Shown here in pieces: positions 33,210 to 44,464 of a DNA stretch of 64,000 nucleotides. Source of the stretch: Geotrypetes seraphini (taxonomy: Eukaryota > Chordata > Amphibia > Gymnophiona > Dermophiidae). The notes under the pieces are model-generated. The model was not told where the DNA came from. It ran no database searches and saw only the letters and a program-made list of their open reading frames with translations. Location: the NCBI RefSeq assembly GCF_902459505.1, contig NC_047095.1, positions 115,445,380 to 115,509,379 on the forward strand, given 5' to 3'. Position numbers and translations under genes: made by a program. Numbering within the stretch: the stretch's first letter is position 1; the number at the start of each line of letters is the position of its first letter.

Positions 33210-33880
33210 CGTGTCCTGAATTGATCATATCTAGTGAGCACCATGGAATAAACACTGTATAAAACCTTTTCTTAATAATATAACCCCTAACTAAGCTACA
33301 CCTAGGCTATGAAAACTATAGCTAAAAGAACATTGCGCAATTTGGCTAGTAAAAAGTGGGAAAAGAGCTCTAGAAATGGCCAATGTCATGTATCCTGGGG
33401 TACCCCTCAAACTAAAACAAATAGACAAAACTGAGACCACATGGCACAGACAAAACAGAAAACACAAAGTTTTAGGCTTGAAACTATTCTTCCATCTGTC
33501 AAGGATTCAGGGCTGAACTTAACTCTGCAAATAAACACACTGTTATAGAAAAACAAAACAAAGATGAACACATGAGTAAAGTATATGTACAAATAAAGTA
33601 TAGCATAACCATCCCATATTTAGAAAAGGCATAACACTGATGTCCCCTTAGAGCCTCTGTTTTTTGCTCCACTTGTGCTCTTGACGATTCTTTTCTTCCC
33701 AATCCTCTAGATTTATAAATTTTCCATAGAGTACATTGAATTGCAAAGATCTCTGCACCTTTAGTTAAACAGGCTATTTCTAAGGTAACACATCTAGAAT
33801 TTGATTCATGCAAACTCTCAGAACCTTGAAATGCACTGAATGCCTGAAAGGAAGGGGTAAATCTATTAGTACATCCCTTT
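33210..33880 (-). other. Internal remnant of the LTR fossil
   Basis: AT-rich sequence between two inserted LINEs. A minus-strand frame at 33499-33939 ends in a hydrophobic membrane-like segment (LYFICTYTLLMCSSLFCF), but I cannot assign it to a known protein. Confidence 0.4.
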
Positions 33881-33894
33881 AAAAAGTTTTTTGA

Positions 33895-34476
33895 TAGTGC
33901 ATCATTTAGATTATTGGTACAATCATCCATTTTATCCATTCTGGATTATTGTAATATAATATATATGGGATCTCATAAAAAGCTTCAAAAGAGATCGAGA
34001 ACACGGCGGTCCGCCTGATTTTTGGGCTGAAAAAATATGACCATATTACTCCATTTTATCGACAGTTGCACTTGGTTGCCTTTCGAGGCTAGGGTATTTA
34101 TTGTTTAAGTTTGGTTGTATCTGTTTTAAAGTGCTGTTTGGTATGGCGCCTATTTATCTGTCTTCATGCTTTGAACGTTACAAACCTAATAGGATTACTC
34201 GAGGGCATCCGACCATCAAGTCGTGTCGTTATAAGAGATTTTTTGATAAATTGCTCGGCTTTCAGGCAGGTAAAATGAATTTATGGATAATTACTATTAT
34301 TTTTCGGGCTCACTCATATATGTCCTTTAGGAAACTACTAAAAAACGATTTATTCGACAAATTTGTAAACTGATGTTTTAGAATCTTTGATTGGTAAATG
34401 TATATTGATTTTATAGCTTGCACATTTTATTGGATTTTAATGTATTTTAGTAAATTATTTTATTCATTGATTGTAT
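33895..34476 (+). mobile_element. LINE ORF2 C-terminal fragment, L2-like
   Basis: The plus-strand reading DYCNIIYMGSHKKLQKRS, then APIYLSSCFERYKPNRITRG, is the C-terminal region of L2/CR1-group LINEs. 5'-truncated with frame breaks. It ends at the L1-like poly-T at 34478. Confidence 0.7.
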
Positions 34477-34477
34477 A

Positions 34478-37432
34478 ATTTTTTTTTTTTAAATATCTTT
34501 ATTCATTTTTACATTATACAATCAAGTGTAAAAGAAATCAAGTCATACTGTACATTCTTCACTTGAAACTCTGCAATCATTTTATACCATAGACTATCTC
34601 CCCTCCCTCCCTTTTCATATATTACCCCTCATAATGTCATAAAACCCACTCATCCCCCTTCCCTCTACACATATTTAATGGGGATAAATACAATTATTTA
34701 TTATAATACTCAATTAATGGTCCCCACACCACTTTAAATTTCTTATAATAACCTCTCTTAGTTGCCAATGTTTTTTCCATTTCATACACCTGACAAACCG
34801 AACTCCACCAAAAACAGTAATTCAATCCCCTATAGTCTTTCCAATTATGTGTTATATGTTGGATGGCAACTCCTGTTAAAATCATTAACAGTTTATTATT
34901 ATTCGATGAAATTTGACTTTTGGCCCTCATAGACATTCCAAACAAAACTGTGTCATATGATAGGGCCACAGGATTCTCTAACATACAATTTATTTGAACC
35001 CAGATCAATTTCCAAAAATTATTAATAAACGGACAATAAAATAATAGATGATCTAGAGTTCCAGCCTCAAGATGACAATGCCAACATCTATTAGACTTAG
35101 AGCAATCCAATTTATGTAAACGAACAGGGGTCCAGAGTGCTCTATGCAACAGGAAAAACCATGTTTGCCTCATAGACGCAGCCATTGTACATCTTATCCT
35201 TCAAGACCAAATACGTGGCCATTGAGATGCATTAATTTGATGCTTAATCTCAATGCTCCAAATATCTCTAAGTACAGTCCTTGGTTTTTTATTTAAATAT
35301 CCAGATAATGTTTTGTACCAATGCGCGGCCTGGTGACCCATAAAATCTGCCTGGAAGCATAAGAATTCTAGAGTAAAATGAGTATTTAAAGATTTCCATT
35401 CAGGGAACCCTGCCTGAATGGCCTGCTTCAATTGCAACCATTTATAACTTTGTTTTTTATTAAGTCCAAATTTATGTTGTAATTGTGAAAACTCCAGCAG
35501 CTTACCATCATTAATAACATCATTTAAAGTACGTATTCCTGCTTCAATCCAATCCTTCCAGACAATCATAAAACCGCCTATTTGTATCTTGGAGTTCAGC
35601 CATATATTTTGACAAGTAGATTTTTGAATAGTAATAGAAGTTAAGTTGTTAACATACTTTAATGTTGTCCATGTGTCCATTAATATCCTATTACTTTTTC
35701 TTATTCTAGGCATTTTAATACTAATCAAATGACGAAGCCTAATAGGAGACATGAGCTGCCACTCCAACCATAACCAATCTGGAAGCTTCTCCATGAGTTC
35801 TGGGAGGACCCAATACATACCTTGGCGCAAGATATAGGATTGATGAAACCTATAAAAATTTGGAAAATTTACCCCTCCCTCCTCAATTGGTTTTTGTAAA
35901 GTCACTAGAGCAATTCTTACAGCTTTACCCAGCCAAATAAATTTACTTAGAATATTATTTAACTTTTTGTAAAAAGACCCCTGAAAAAAAACTGGTATCA
36001 TTCCCATTTGATAACAAACCACAGGCAATATCATCATTTTGACTGTTTGTACTCTTCCCCACCAAGATAAATGTAAAGGATTCCATTGCTCACATAACTC
36101 TGTTACTTTTTGCAATAAACTTTTTTCATTCATTATAATTGTCTCATCAAGCGTGTTTTTTATCCATATACCTAAGTATTTTATTCCTTCTTCTTTCCAT
36201 ATAAAAGGGAATGAATCAAATAATCCTTTTGTGCAATGCACATTTAAAGGAAGAACTTCTGATTTAGTCCAATTTATTTTATATCCTGAAAACTTTCCAA
36301 ATTTTTCTATCAAATCCAATAAATTTGGAATGGTTGTTTCAAGATTCCTCAAATGAAGTAATACATCATCCGCATATGCAGAAACTTTATATTCTTTATC
36401 CTTATGCGGTATACCCTGTATCTCCTCTTCCTGTTGAATAGCTAGTAATAAGGGTTCAAGCACTATATCAAAAAGTAAAGGAGATAGAAGACATCCCTGT
36501 CTAACTCCCCTTTGCAATTTAAAACAATCAGAAAAATTATTATTGATATGTAATCTAGCAACAGGAGAGCTATACAGAGTTTTAATCATTTGTATAAATC
36601 CCGAACCAATACCAAACCACTCCATGGCCTGATACATAAATGTCCATTCCACACGATCAAAAGCTTTCTCTGCATCCAGAGACACAGAAAAAGCCGGATC
36701 TCCAATTTCTTTTGTTAAATATAACATTTGCAATGCCAATCTGGTGTTATTAGAAGAGTGTCTCTGAGCAACAAACCCTGTTTGATTCATACCAATTATA
36801 TGAGGAAGAGCTTTTGCCAAACATGTAGCCAAAAGTTTGGCTAATAATTTACCATCTACATTTATCAACGAAATAGGCCTGTAATTTGAAACCAACATGG
36901 GATCTTTATTTGGCTTCGGCAAAACAATAGTTAATGATTCTGCCATAGTGCCTGATATACAACCTTTCTTTAGTTGATTCTGATATAAATTTAATAAATG
37001 AGGTAAAAGAGTATTTTGAAATGTTTTATAAAACTCTACCGTAAAACCATCACCACCTGGAGCGGTCCCCACTCTAAGAGACTTCAATGCTGTTTGTAAT
37101 TCTTGTAAAGATATTGGATTTTCCAAACTTCTTTTTATATGACCAGGAATCTTCGGACCTTCAATATTATTTAAAAACTCTATACCATCTTTTTCTTTAT
37201 TTAAATAAGACTCAGAAGAATACAGGTTTTTATAATAATTTAAAAACTGTTTTAAAATAGGACCAATCTGAAAATGAGTTTCACCTTTTTCATCTTTTAT
37301 TGCATTCAATTTCATCTTTCTTTTTTTCACTTTAAGATAATTTGCCAATAGTCTTCCCGCCTTATTTGAACTACCATAATACAAAGCACTTAATAACACG
37401 CAACTTAATGAAAAATACACCTGAAATAAAAT
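34478..37432 (-). mobile_element. L1-like LINE, long ORF2, 5'-truncated
   Basis: The poly-T at 34478 is its tail. ORF2 is open for 739 residues (37420-35201) and then 163 residues (35185-34694), with one break between them. RT motifs: LTIVLPKPNKDPMLVSNYRP, DAEKAFDRVEW, GVRQGCLLSPLLFDIVLEPL and the catalytic box YADDVLLHL. The C-terminus has CWHCHLEAGTLDHLLFYC. ORF1 and endonuclease are absent. This is the best-preserved copy of this family here and the reference for the copies at 1-9620 and 58597. Confidence 0.9.
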
Positions 37433-38548
37433 AATTTTTCCCTGGCTCCTGTTTCTCTCTGTACGTTTTCTTTATTTTTTTTCAAAAGTGTACAAACTAC
37501 TTAAACTTTTTAGTACAAGAAGCCTATTCGTCTGGTCATGGAATGATATCCTAAATTATTTATTCAACTATTGTATTATCCTAATTCTGGAGACCAGTGC
37601 TGAGCCAGTCCCGCATCTACTACAACAATATTTCTATCCAGCTAAATTAGCACACTATAGAATCACATAGGGCAAAAAGTGTTCTTGCTGTGCTACAGAA
37701 GCTCTAAGTAAGACCATTTAGTATGTAAATAAACCTACACTCTCTCCCAGATCTGCTGGAATGTTCAAAGAATACCAGCCCTTATGGTTTAATAATTCAG
37801 GGCTATGCTGCATATTCCATACCCCTCTAGAGCCTATAATGACCTGTACTCTTCAGTATCTTAATTTAATTGTAATTTCTCTATCTGCCCTTATAGATTT
37901 TATTTGAAAATTCCTCAACCGACTAATGTAGTTGGGAAAATCTCACATCGGCCCCTCCCTGTTCACCACAACTGGGAGTGAACCTCCTGCACTGTCCTTG
38001 CTTTAATTCTAAAATCTATACCCAGGAAAAAGTCATCTGTCCCTTTGCCCAAATCTAATTTTTTCTTTTACATTAACATACATATTCACAATGGCATGTG
38101 CACTAATGCTGTAACTTTATAACTCTTGCTAAGCACATATATACAGGCCTCATACAAAAACAGATTATACTATCATTAGATAACATTGTTCCTTGTATAA
38201 TTTTACAGGTAGCAAATGAATATCATTTAATAAAATAAAGCATGCTTATTTAAAGAATTTATACTTACAGTTGACTGGCCAAGCCTTCCATAAAATATAC
38301 CTTTACCATACAGGACAACCCCTAAGCTACAATTTTAGCCTCCGTGCCCCCGGTATCACAATTCTTAACATAAATATGCACATAAGACTAACTATTTGGC
38401 CTAGCATCCCCATCCCATGTGTCAGGGTCCCAATCTTCTGTAAGATGGGATAGTAACATACACACCCCTTTTCTTTTTTTTTTTTGATCCACTTTCCCCG
38501 TCCGTTTTTTTATATCTTTGTGGTTTTGTCTCCGTGGCCACATGACTA
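37433..38548 (-). other. Internal remnant of the LTR fossil, leader side
   Basis: AT-rich, no recognised coding. On the minus strand it lies just after the primer-binding site, where a leader and gag would have been. Confidence 0.4.
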
Positions 38549-38565
38549 CCCCATTTCTGGTACCA
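38549..38565 (-). other. Primer-binding-site-like sequence of the LTR fossil
   Basis: The minus strand reads TGGTACCAGAAATGGGG five bases after the LTR end. Apart from two positions this complements the 3' end of a vertebrate tRNA-Leu(UAA) plus CCA, as far as I remember that tRNA. Confidence 0.5.
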
Positions 38566-38570
38566 AATTT

Positions 38571-39154
38571 TGTAATGCCAAGTTCGTTAGGTAGTCAGTA
38601 CTTCATAGCATACAAAGAGACATACACAAGGTACTGCTTTTTATATTAATTTGTTCGTTACATAAATTGCATAGCAGTAATATAAAAAGCACAAATAATT
38701 TAGAACTTCACTATGATGGCAACAACACTGACCCTCACAGCTGGAGAATCCCCTTTTCAGGCAGCTGATGGACCGGGTCAATCATGGGACAATCCCTTTA
38801 CGGCACACCGATGGATTCTCAGGAAAGTCCCACCCTTCCTCTTTTTATACGGTCTTCACATTACTTGCTACGTGACTGACTATCATGCCTCATTCTGTGC
38901 TTCTGCAGTAAATAGCAGTTTTGAGTCACATAAGCACATAAGCATTGCCTCCACTGGGTCAGACCAGAGGTCCATCATGCCCTGTAGTCCGCACACGCGG
39001 AGGCCCATCAGGTCCAGGACATCACACTTTAAACAAAGATAAGATTCCAGCCTCCACCCCCCTAATGAAGTATCCTGAGATTCACTGTTCATTGCTCATG
39101 TAGTTTCTCACATACACCAAATTACACAAGCCAGCTTCTGGCAATGGCTGTACA
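38571..39154 (-). repeat. LTR of the fossil (5' LTR on minus strand)
   Basis: About 490 bp of LTR colinear with the left LTR, plus a short CR1 3'-tail insertion at about 38930-39018 (agcacataagcattgcctcc, minus strand). The TGTA and TACA ends are preserved. Confidence 0.8.
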
Positions 39155-39284
39155 CACGCTCAGTCGGATAAGTATTTTGAAAGGTTGATTTGTTGCTTTA
39201 AAGAATAATATTGATTGCTGTTATTTGAAATCCTCTGGTTGCTGTTAAAGTACCGTATTTTCACACATATAACGCGCATACGTG

Positions 39285-40757
39285 TATAAGTACATAAGTA
39301 CATAAGTAGTCGCCTCCGCCGGGGCAGACCAGAGGTCCATCCAGCCCAGCGGTCCGCTCACGCGGCGGCCCATCAGGCATATTGTCTGGTCAGCGGTCCC
39401 TGACTAATTTTATGCCTACCTCTACACTTATCTCTAAACCTTCCACTGCTCTTATCTGTACCCCTCAATCCCTTTGTCTTCCAGGAACCTATCCAGGTCA
39501 TCCTTGAAACCCTGTACTGTGCTATTTCTTATCACGGCCTCCGGAAGGGTATTCCATGTGTCCACCACCCTCTGTGTGAAAAAGAACTTCCTTGCATTTG
39601 TTTTAAACCTGTCCCCCTTCAATTTCATCGAGTGACCCCTTGTTCTTGTGGTTTCTTTCAAATTGAAAAATCTGTCTTTGTCAACCTTTTCGATGCCCCT
39701 CAGGATCTTGAAGGTCTCTATCATATCTCCTCTGAGTCTCCGCTTTTCCAGGGAGAACAGCCCCAGCTTCTTCAGTCTGTCAGTGTATGTAAGGTTTTCC
39801 ATACCCTTAATCAGTTTAGTTGCTCTTCTCTGGACTCCCTCAAGCATTGCCATGTCCTTTTTGAGGTACGGTGACCAGTACTGTACACAGTATTCCAGAT
39901 GCGGGCGCACCATAGCCCGGTACAGTGGCAGGATGACTTCCTTCGTTCTGATCGAGATACCCTTCTTAATGATACCTAACATTTGGTTTGCTTTCCTCGA
40001 GGCTGTGGCGCATTGTGCCGACGCCTTCAATGTCGTGTCTACCATCACTCCCAAGTCTCTTTCCAGATTTCTGACCCCTAGCATTGATCCCCCCATTTTG
40101 TAAGTGAACATCGGGTTCCTTCTCCCTATATGCATGACCTTGCATTTCCCTACATTGAAGCTCATTTGCCACTTTTTCGCCCATTCTTCCAATGTCGTAA
40201 GATCCCTTTGGAGATTCTCGCAGTCAACCGTGGTTTCAACCTTGCTGAATAGTTTGGTGTCATCTGCGAATTTGATGACCTCGCATTTTGTTCCCGCCTC
40301 CAGGTCGTCAATGAATATGTTAAACAGGAGCGGTCCCAGCACCGATCCTTGAGGAACCCCGCTCGTGACCCCTTGCCAGTCTGAGTAATGGCCCTTTACA
40401 CCAACCCTCTGCTTCCTGTCTGCCAGCCAGTTTTTGATCCATCGGTGGACCTCCCCGTGCACCCCACGATTCCATAGCTTCCTGAGCAACCGCTCATGTG
40501 GTACCTTATCGAAGGCTTTCTGGAAGTCTAGGTAAATTATGTCTATGGGTTCACCTTTGTCCACCTGGTTATTTACCCCCTCAAAGAAGTACAACAAGTT
40601 TGTGAGGCACGACCTACCCTTGCAGAACCCATGCTGGCTCGACCTTAGCTGTCCATTTTTTTCGATATGGTCACAGATGCTGTCCTTAATCAGTGCCTCC
40701 ATCATCTTTCCCGGGACCGATGTGAGGCTTACCGGCCTATAGTTTCCCGGGTCGCCC
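39285..40757 (-). mobile_element. CR1 LINE, 5'-truncated, RT still open
   Basis: The minus-strand frame 40846-39452 is uninterrupted for 464 residues. The first 30 or so come from the surrounding MITE, then CR1 RT begins at DPGNYRPVSLTSVPGKMM. Motifs: IYLDFQKAFDKVPHERLLRK, SGVPQGSVLGPLLFNIFIDD, FADDTKLFS and MVRPHLEYCVQYWSPYLKKD. The 3' tail is the acataagtacataagtacat repeat at about 39288-39308. Endonuclease and ORF1 are lost. Few changes, so recent. Confidence 0.88.
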
Positions 40758-40904
40758 CGGGTATAACACGCATATGCGTATAGCGCGCGGGTCCAAAGCA
40801 TGTCTGTAAAAAAATGTTTTATATAGCACGCACACGCGTATACCACGCATGCTGCTATAACCTCCTCCCACTCCCGCTTACTCTTCTGGCCTGCGAACTG
40901 GCAT

Positions 40905-41378
40905 CTTCCCCCCCCCCCCCCGCGATCCTACATCCCCCCCAGCACCGCAAAACATCTCTTACCCGATTGGGCACCAGCACCAATGCACAGGACGTGCCAG
41001 TGCCAGTGCCCAAAGATCCTCCCTCGTTGGGCTGGGCTGGGCGGTGCGAGGGAGATCCTCCTTCTTCCCTGTGCCGGGCTGGACTGGGCTTTGAGCATTT
41101 GCGCATGCTCAAAGCCTGGTCTCGCTCTCTCCAAATCTCAGAGAGAGCGAGACCAGAAGGCTTTGAGCATGCGCAAATGCTCAAAGCCCAGTCCAGCCCG
41201 GCACAGGGAAGAAGGAGGATCTCCCTCGCACCGCCCAGCCCAGCCCAGCCCAACGAGGGAGGATCTTCAGGCACTGGCACGTCCTGTGCATTGGTGCTGG
41301 TGCCGGTGCCCAATCGTGTAAGAGATGTTTTGCGGTGCTGGGGGGGATGTAGGATCACGGGGGGGGGGGGGAGTGACG
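40905..41378. repeat. Giant near-perfect palindrome within the MITE
   Basis: Arms of roughly 225 bp turn around near 41130-41140 (gagagagcgagaccag and ctggtctcgctctctc face each other). C-run and G-run lie at the outer ends. The DNA could extrude a very stable cruciform. Confidence 0.85.
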
Positions 41379-41604
41379 CGAGCGGGGGGGGAGGATGCCG
41401 GTTCGCAGGGGGGATGCCGGATCGAAATGAAAAAAAAAATTTGTACAACGCGCTCACACGTATAACGCGCACGGTTTGTAAAATCGTGTATAACGCGCGA
41501 AAATACGGTAAATAAAGAAGAAAAAAGTTCTATAGAGTGAAAGTATATGAGCCTGTCAAAAGTGAAACAAACTAGAACACAGGTTTAGGCTTTATGTTTC
41601 AGTT

Positions 41605-41713
41605 GTCAGGATGGCCGAGTGGTCTAAGGCGCCAGACTCAAGAGCTCTCTCTTCCCTTCACTGGGTGTTCTGGTCTCCAGATGGAGGCGTGGGTTCAAAT
41701 CCCACTTCTGACA
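41605..41713 (+). tRNA. tRNA-Leu (CAA) with intron
   Basis: Starts GTCAGGATGGCCGAGTGGTC and ends ACTTCTGACA. The CAA anticodon is at 41639-41641, with an intron of about 25 nt after position 37 (about 41643-41667). The long variable arm, A box and B box (GGTTCAAATCC) are intact, and a T-run follows at about 41720. Vertebrate tRNA-Leu-CAA genes characteristically contain introns. Confidence 0.95.
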
Positions 41714-42077
41714 GAATCCTTTTTTTCAAATTAATAAATCCCAACTGTGCTATTCAAATACAACTTAGCCTCTCCTTTTAGAAGACCTAGAGGTATGAAA
41801 ACCAATTTAAGTAGATGTGGCTGGTACAGGCTCAAATAAGTACTGATTTCCCCTCCCCCCTCTTCAACACCACCATTGAATCCCTTTTGGATACATTCCA
41901 GATGTCATTTAGATTAATTTAAAAAGAAAAGTATTTTCATTTCAAAGGGAAACACATTTTCATTTATTAGTTCTGTGGGAAAATAATGCACAGATTTATA
42001 AAGGAAATAGAGACCTACATTCCTCAAAATTCTCTAATATTTCAAAACCATTTTAGTAAAATTAGCATAATGTCAGT

Positions 42078-42305
42078 CTATGAGGTCTGACAATTAAGTT
42101 TGCAAACTTGCCTCTGTGCCCTTTCCTTGGGTAAGGCTCCTTAACCTTGGTATATCAGCTTGTGTCAGCATGTGCTGGTGTCTTACTGAGTGGCATTCAT
42201 GATTGTTTTCCAAATCCTTTATGATAACAAAAATTAAGGTTGTGAGCTGACAACTCCGAGCAATGATATCCCAGGGATGCTGGTCCAAAATCAGTTTCAG
42301 GAAAG
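42078..42305 (-). mobile_element. Possible mariner-like end fragment
   Basis: The left end aggtctgacaattaagttt resembles TIRs of mariner elements. The rest is short and disrupted by the MITE at 42306, and I see no transposase motif. Confidence 0.35.
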
Positions 42306-43012
42306 TACTGTATTTTCACGTAGATAACGCGCACCCGTGTAAAACGCGCACACGGGTATAGCGCGCGGGAAACCGAAAATGTGTAAAAAAAATTTTGTAT
42401 ACCGCGCATGCTGCCCCGACTCTCTCGTCGCCGCCCGACTCTCCTTTCGCCCGCCCCGACTCTCCTCTGGCCACCCCGACTCTCCTTTCGCACACCCCAA
42501 CTCTCCTCTCCCCCTTGAAGTCTTGTCCCCACCCTGAAAGCCTGATGCCCCCCCACGACGTCCAATTCACCCCCCCCCCGCAGGACCGCCCTGACTCTCC
42601 TCTCCCCCTTGAAGTCCTGTCCCCACCCTGAAAGCCCCCCGTCCCCGGGTAGTCGTGGTCGTACTTGACCTTCCAGGCGAGCCTCATGCGCATCTCCTTC
42701 TGCAGCAGCTCACGCCAGAAGGGCCGGGACCGCCAAGAGGAAGCAGCAGGACACCGGTAGGAGCATCTACATGATGGGGGGGGTCGGGAGGCTGTGGGGG
42801 TGTGAGCGGTCCTTCAGGGTGGGGGTGCGGGTGCGGGTGGGAGTGCGTGCGAGCGGTCCTTTGGGGGGGGGTGCGAGCGGTCCTGCGGGGGGGGGGGTGA
42901 ATCGGACGTCGGGGGGGGGAACTATGTAAAAAAAATTGGTACAACGCGCAAGATTATGCATGGTTTGTAAAATCGTGTATAACGCGCGCGTTATGTGCGT
43001 GAAAATACGGTA
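42306..43012. mobile_element. TA-target MITE, copy 2
   Basis: The ends ctgtattttcacg and gcgtgaaaatacgg sit beside TA at 42306-42307 and 43011-43012. The inside is GC-rich with repeated ccccgactctcct units and a run of G-rich repeats, and differs from copy 1 except near the ends. Confidence 0.8.
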
Positions 43013-43480
43013 GTCAGAAAATGTATTAATGGTTGCATTTGTCCTTTATTTATAATTCTGTAACTGTCTTTACAATTCATAATAGCAATCATCCTCTTTT
43101 CTTTCTCAGAACCTAGAGTACCTTGGGAAAAGTCCCACATTGATGAGAAATAAATTAAAATATATATACTGTATATGTGTCTATATGTTACTGTAAATCA
43201 TTTTTATTAACTTTTCAAATATAAATTTCTCTGTTAAAGAGCTTAATAAATGCTTTATGGTATCATCACGTTGCTGTTTCCAAAGCACTTAAAAATGTAG
43301 AACTGGTTAGGTTTTCATGGGATAAACCAAATGGTTTCGATGCTAGCAAGGTACAATAACATACTGTTTTAAGGATATGAATCTCTGCTAAAGGCTGGAA
43401 GGATCAAAGGTGGACGAAATTATCCCACATGGATACGGATTCTTTCACATATATCAATATCTGAGCTTTAATGAGCACAT
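43013..43480. other. AT-rich spacer with a LINE tail scrap
   Basis: A 40-bp scrap at about 43195-43235 matches the LINE 3' end at 44094. Nothing else is recognised. Confidence 0.45.
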
Positions 43481-43550
43481 GCATTGGTGGTTCAGTGGTA
43501 GAATTCTCATCTGCCACCAAGAGGTCTGGGTTCTATTCCCGGTCAATGCA
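43481..43550 (+). pseudogene. tRNA-Gly (GCC) pseudogene
   Basis: It matches the intact tRNA-Gly at 56384 along its length, with GCC still in the loop. The anticodon stem is wrecked: CTCAT faces CAAGA, leaving almost no pairs. It is 70 nt instead of 71. The acceptor and T stems still pair. A functional product is unlikely. Confidence 0.85.
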
Positions 43551-44002
43551 GCGCTCTTGAATGTTTTTATTAATGAAACAGAGACACTGCAAAATGCATT
43601 TCACATCATCAGTAACAACAGTACAACAATGCAAAAGAAAAACTTGTCCATCATCTTCAAACAGTATACAGTTCCATGTTTTCAAATAATATCCCCCCCT
43701 GCCTGCCTGGGCGGTACTGCACCACTCCTCCAAACTAAAGAATCAATTCTTGTCTTTGAAACTCACAAATAACCTCAAAATGACCAACACAGAGCAGATA
43801 AAAACAAGAATTTTAAACAAACTTTAAATACAGTACCTGGCAAGGACTATGCATACATTCATAATAATAATATGACTGTGGCCTTTGTTGGACAGCCTGA
43901 AAGGACTGTTGTAATGTTATTTTAACTTTTGATGAAGCACTCAGCATCCAGCAACACTTTTCCCAGATATTTATTATTTAGAAGAAAATAAAAACATGCA
44001 GC
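43551..44002. other. Spacer without recognised feature
   Basis: AT-rich DNA between tRNA loci; the open frames have no supporting motif. Confidence 0.45.
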
Positions 44003-44075
44003 CGCCCAACGTGGGGCTTGAACCCACGACCCTGAGATTAAGAGTCTCATGCTCTACCGACTGAGCTAGTCAGGC
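44003..44075 (-). tRNA. tRNA-Lys (CTT)
   Basis: A 73-nt cloverleaf with the CTT anticodon at 44042-44040, A box (TAGCTCAGTCGG) and B box (GGTTCAAGCC). The acceptor stem GCCTGAC/GTTGGGC closes with two G-U pairs where the copy at 59123 has Watson-Crick pairs at the matching places. A T-run follows on the minus strand. Confidence 0.93.
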
Positions 44076-44093
44076 AACTGATCATTTATTTTA

Positions 44094-44300
44094 TTTAAAT
44101 CATTTTTATTAACTTTTCAAATATAGTTTACAGTCAAAACAAATAAAGCATGAAGAATTTGATGAAATAAGTCTCAAAATCAACACAAATAGATAAAAAC
44201 AATTGTACAAGAACAATCCTACCTAACCCCCCCCCCCCCCCTCCTATCCCACTCATCTCAGGACTACATTATTAAAGAATAACTAAAATAATATTAGGGA
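44094..44300 (-). mobile_element. LINE 3' end, about 20 bp upstream of tRNA-Lys
   Basis: Matches, inverted, the plus-strand LINE tail at 58320-58560 (ttaataaaaatgac end). Only the 3' UTR remains. Its tail points at the 5' end of the tRNA gene. Confidence 0.6.
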
Positions 44301-44384
44301 TTACCAAAGAATACATAACTGAATCCATAAATAGGAACATGCACATCTAGGGGGGTGAGCAGGATCAGTGAGGTCCAGGGGTTA

Positions 44385-44456
44385 AAAGGAAGATCTCTGG
44401 ATAGATGGGCAGACTAGATGGGCCATTTGACCTTTATCTGCCATCTTGTTCTATGA
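44385..44456 (+). repeat. CR1 3'-end scrap
   Basis: The sequence gggcagactagatgggcca followed by tatctgccatcttgttctatg is the standard CR1 3' UTR end. Confidence 0.6.
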
Positions 44457-44464
44457 TAAACACA

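Larger units (their letters stand above)
27223..39154 (-). mobile_element. LTR retroelement fossil, much enlarged by nested LINEs
   Basis: Two related LTRs (27223-28780 and 38571-39154) both begin TGTA and end TACA, and a 5-bp duplication cacgc lies at 27218-27222 and 39155-39159. On the minus strand a purine-rich tract precedes the left LTR and a tRNA-Leu-like primer-binding site follows the right LTR. Most of the interior is CR1, L2-like and L1-like insertions. The remaining internal parts (about 28781-29160, 33210-33880 and 37433-38570) are heavily decayed, with no gag or pol I can recognise. The LTRs differ at several percent or more, so it is old. The class (endogenous retrovirus or other) is not settled. 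Confidence 0.72.
39251..41510. mobile_element. TA-target MITE, copy 1, carrying a CR1 and a giant fold-back
   Basis: The ends are ccgtattttcacacatataa and its inverted match gcgcgaaaatacgg, each beside TA (39251-39252 and 41509-41510), consistent with a Tc1/mariner-type TA duplication. Copy 2 with the same ends is at 42306-43012. A CR1 is inserted at 39285-40757. Confidence 0.82.

Noticed and set aside
42094-42565. Minus-strand frames considered as a mariner transposase
   Set aside because: No D,D34D or HTH motif can be seen; only the terminal sequence resembles mariner.
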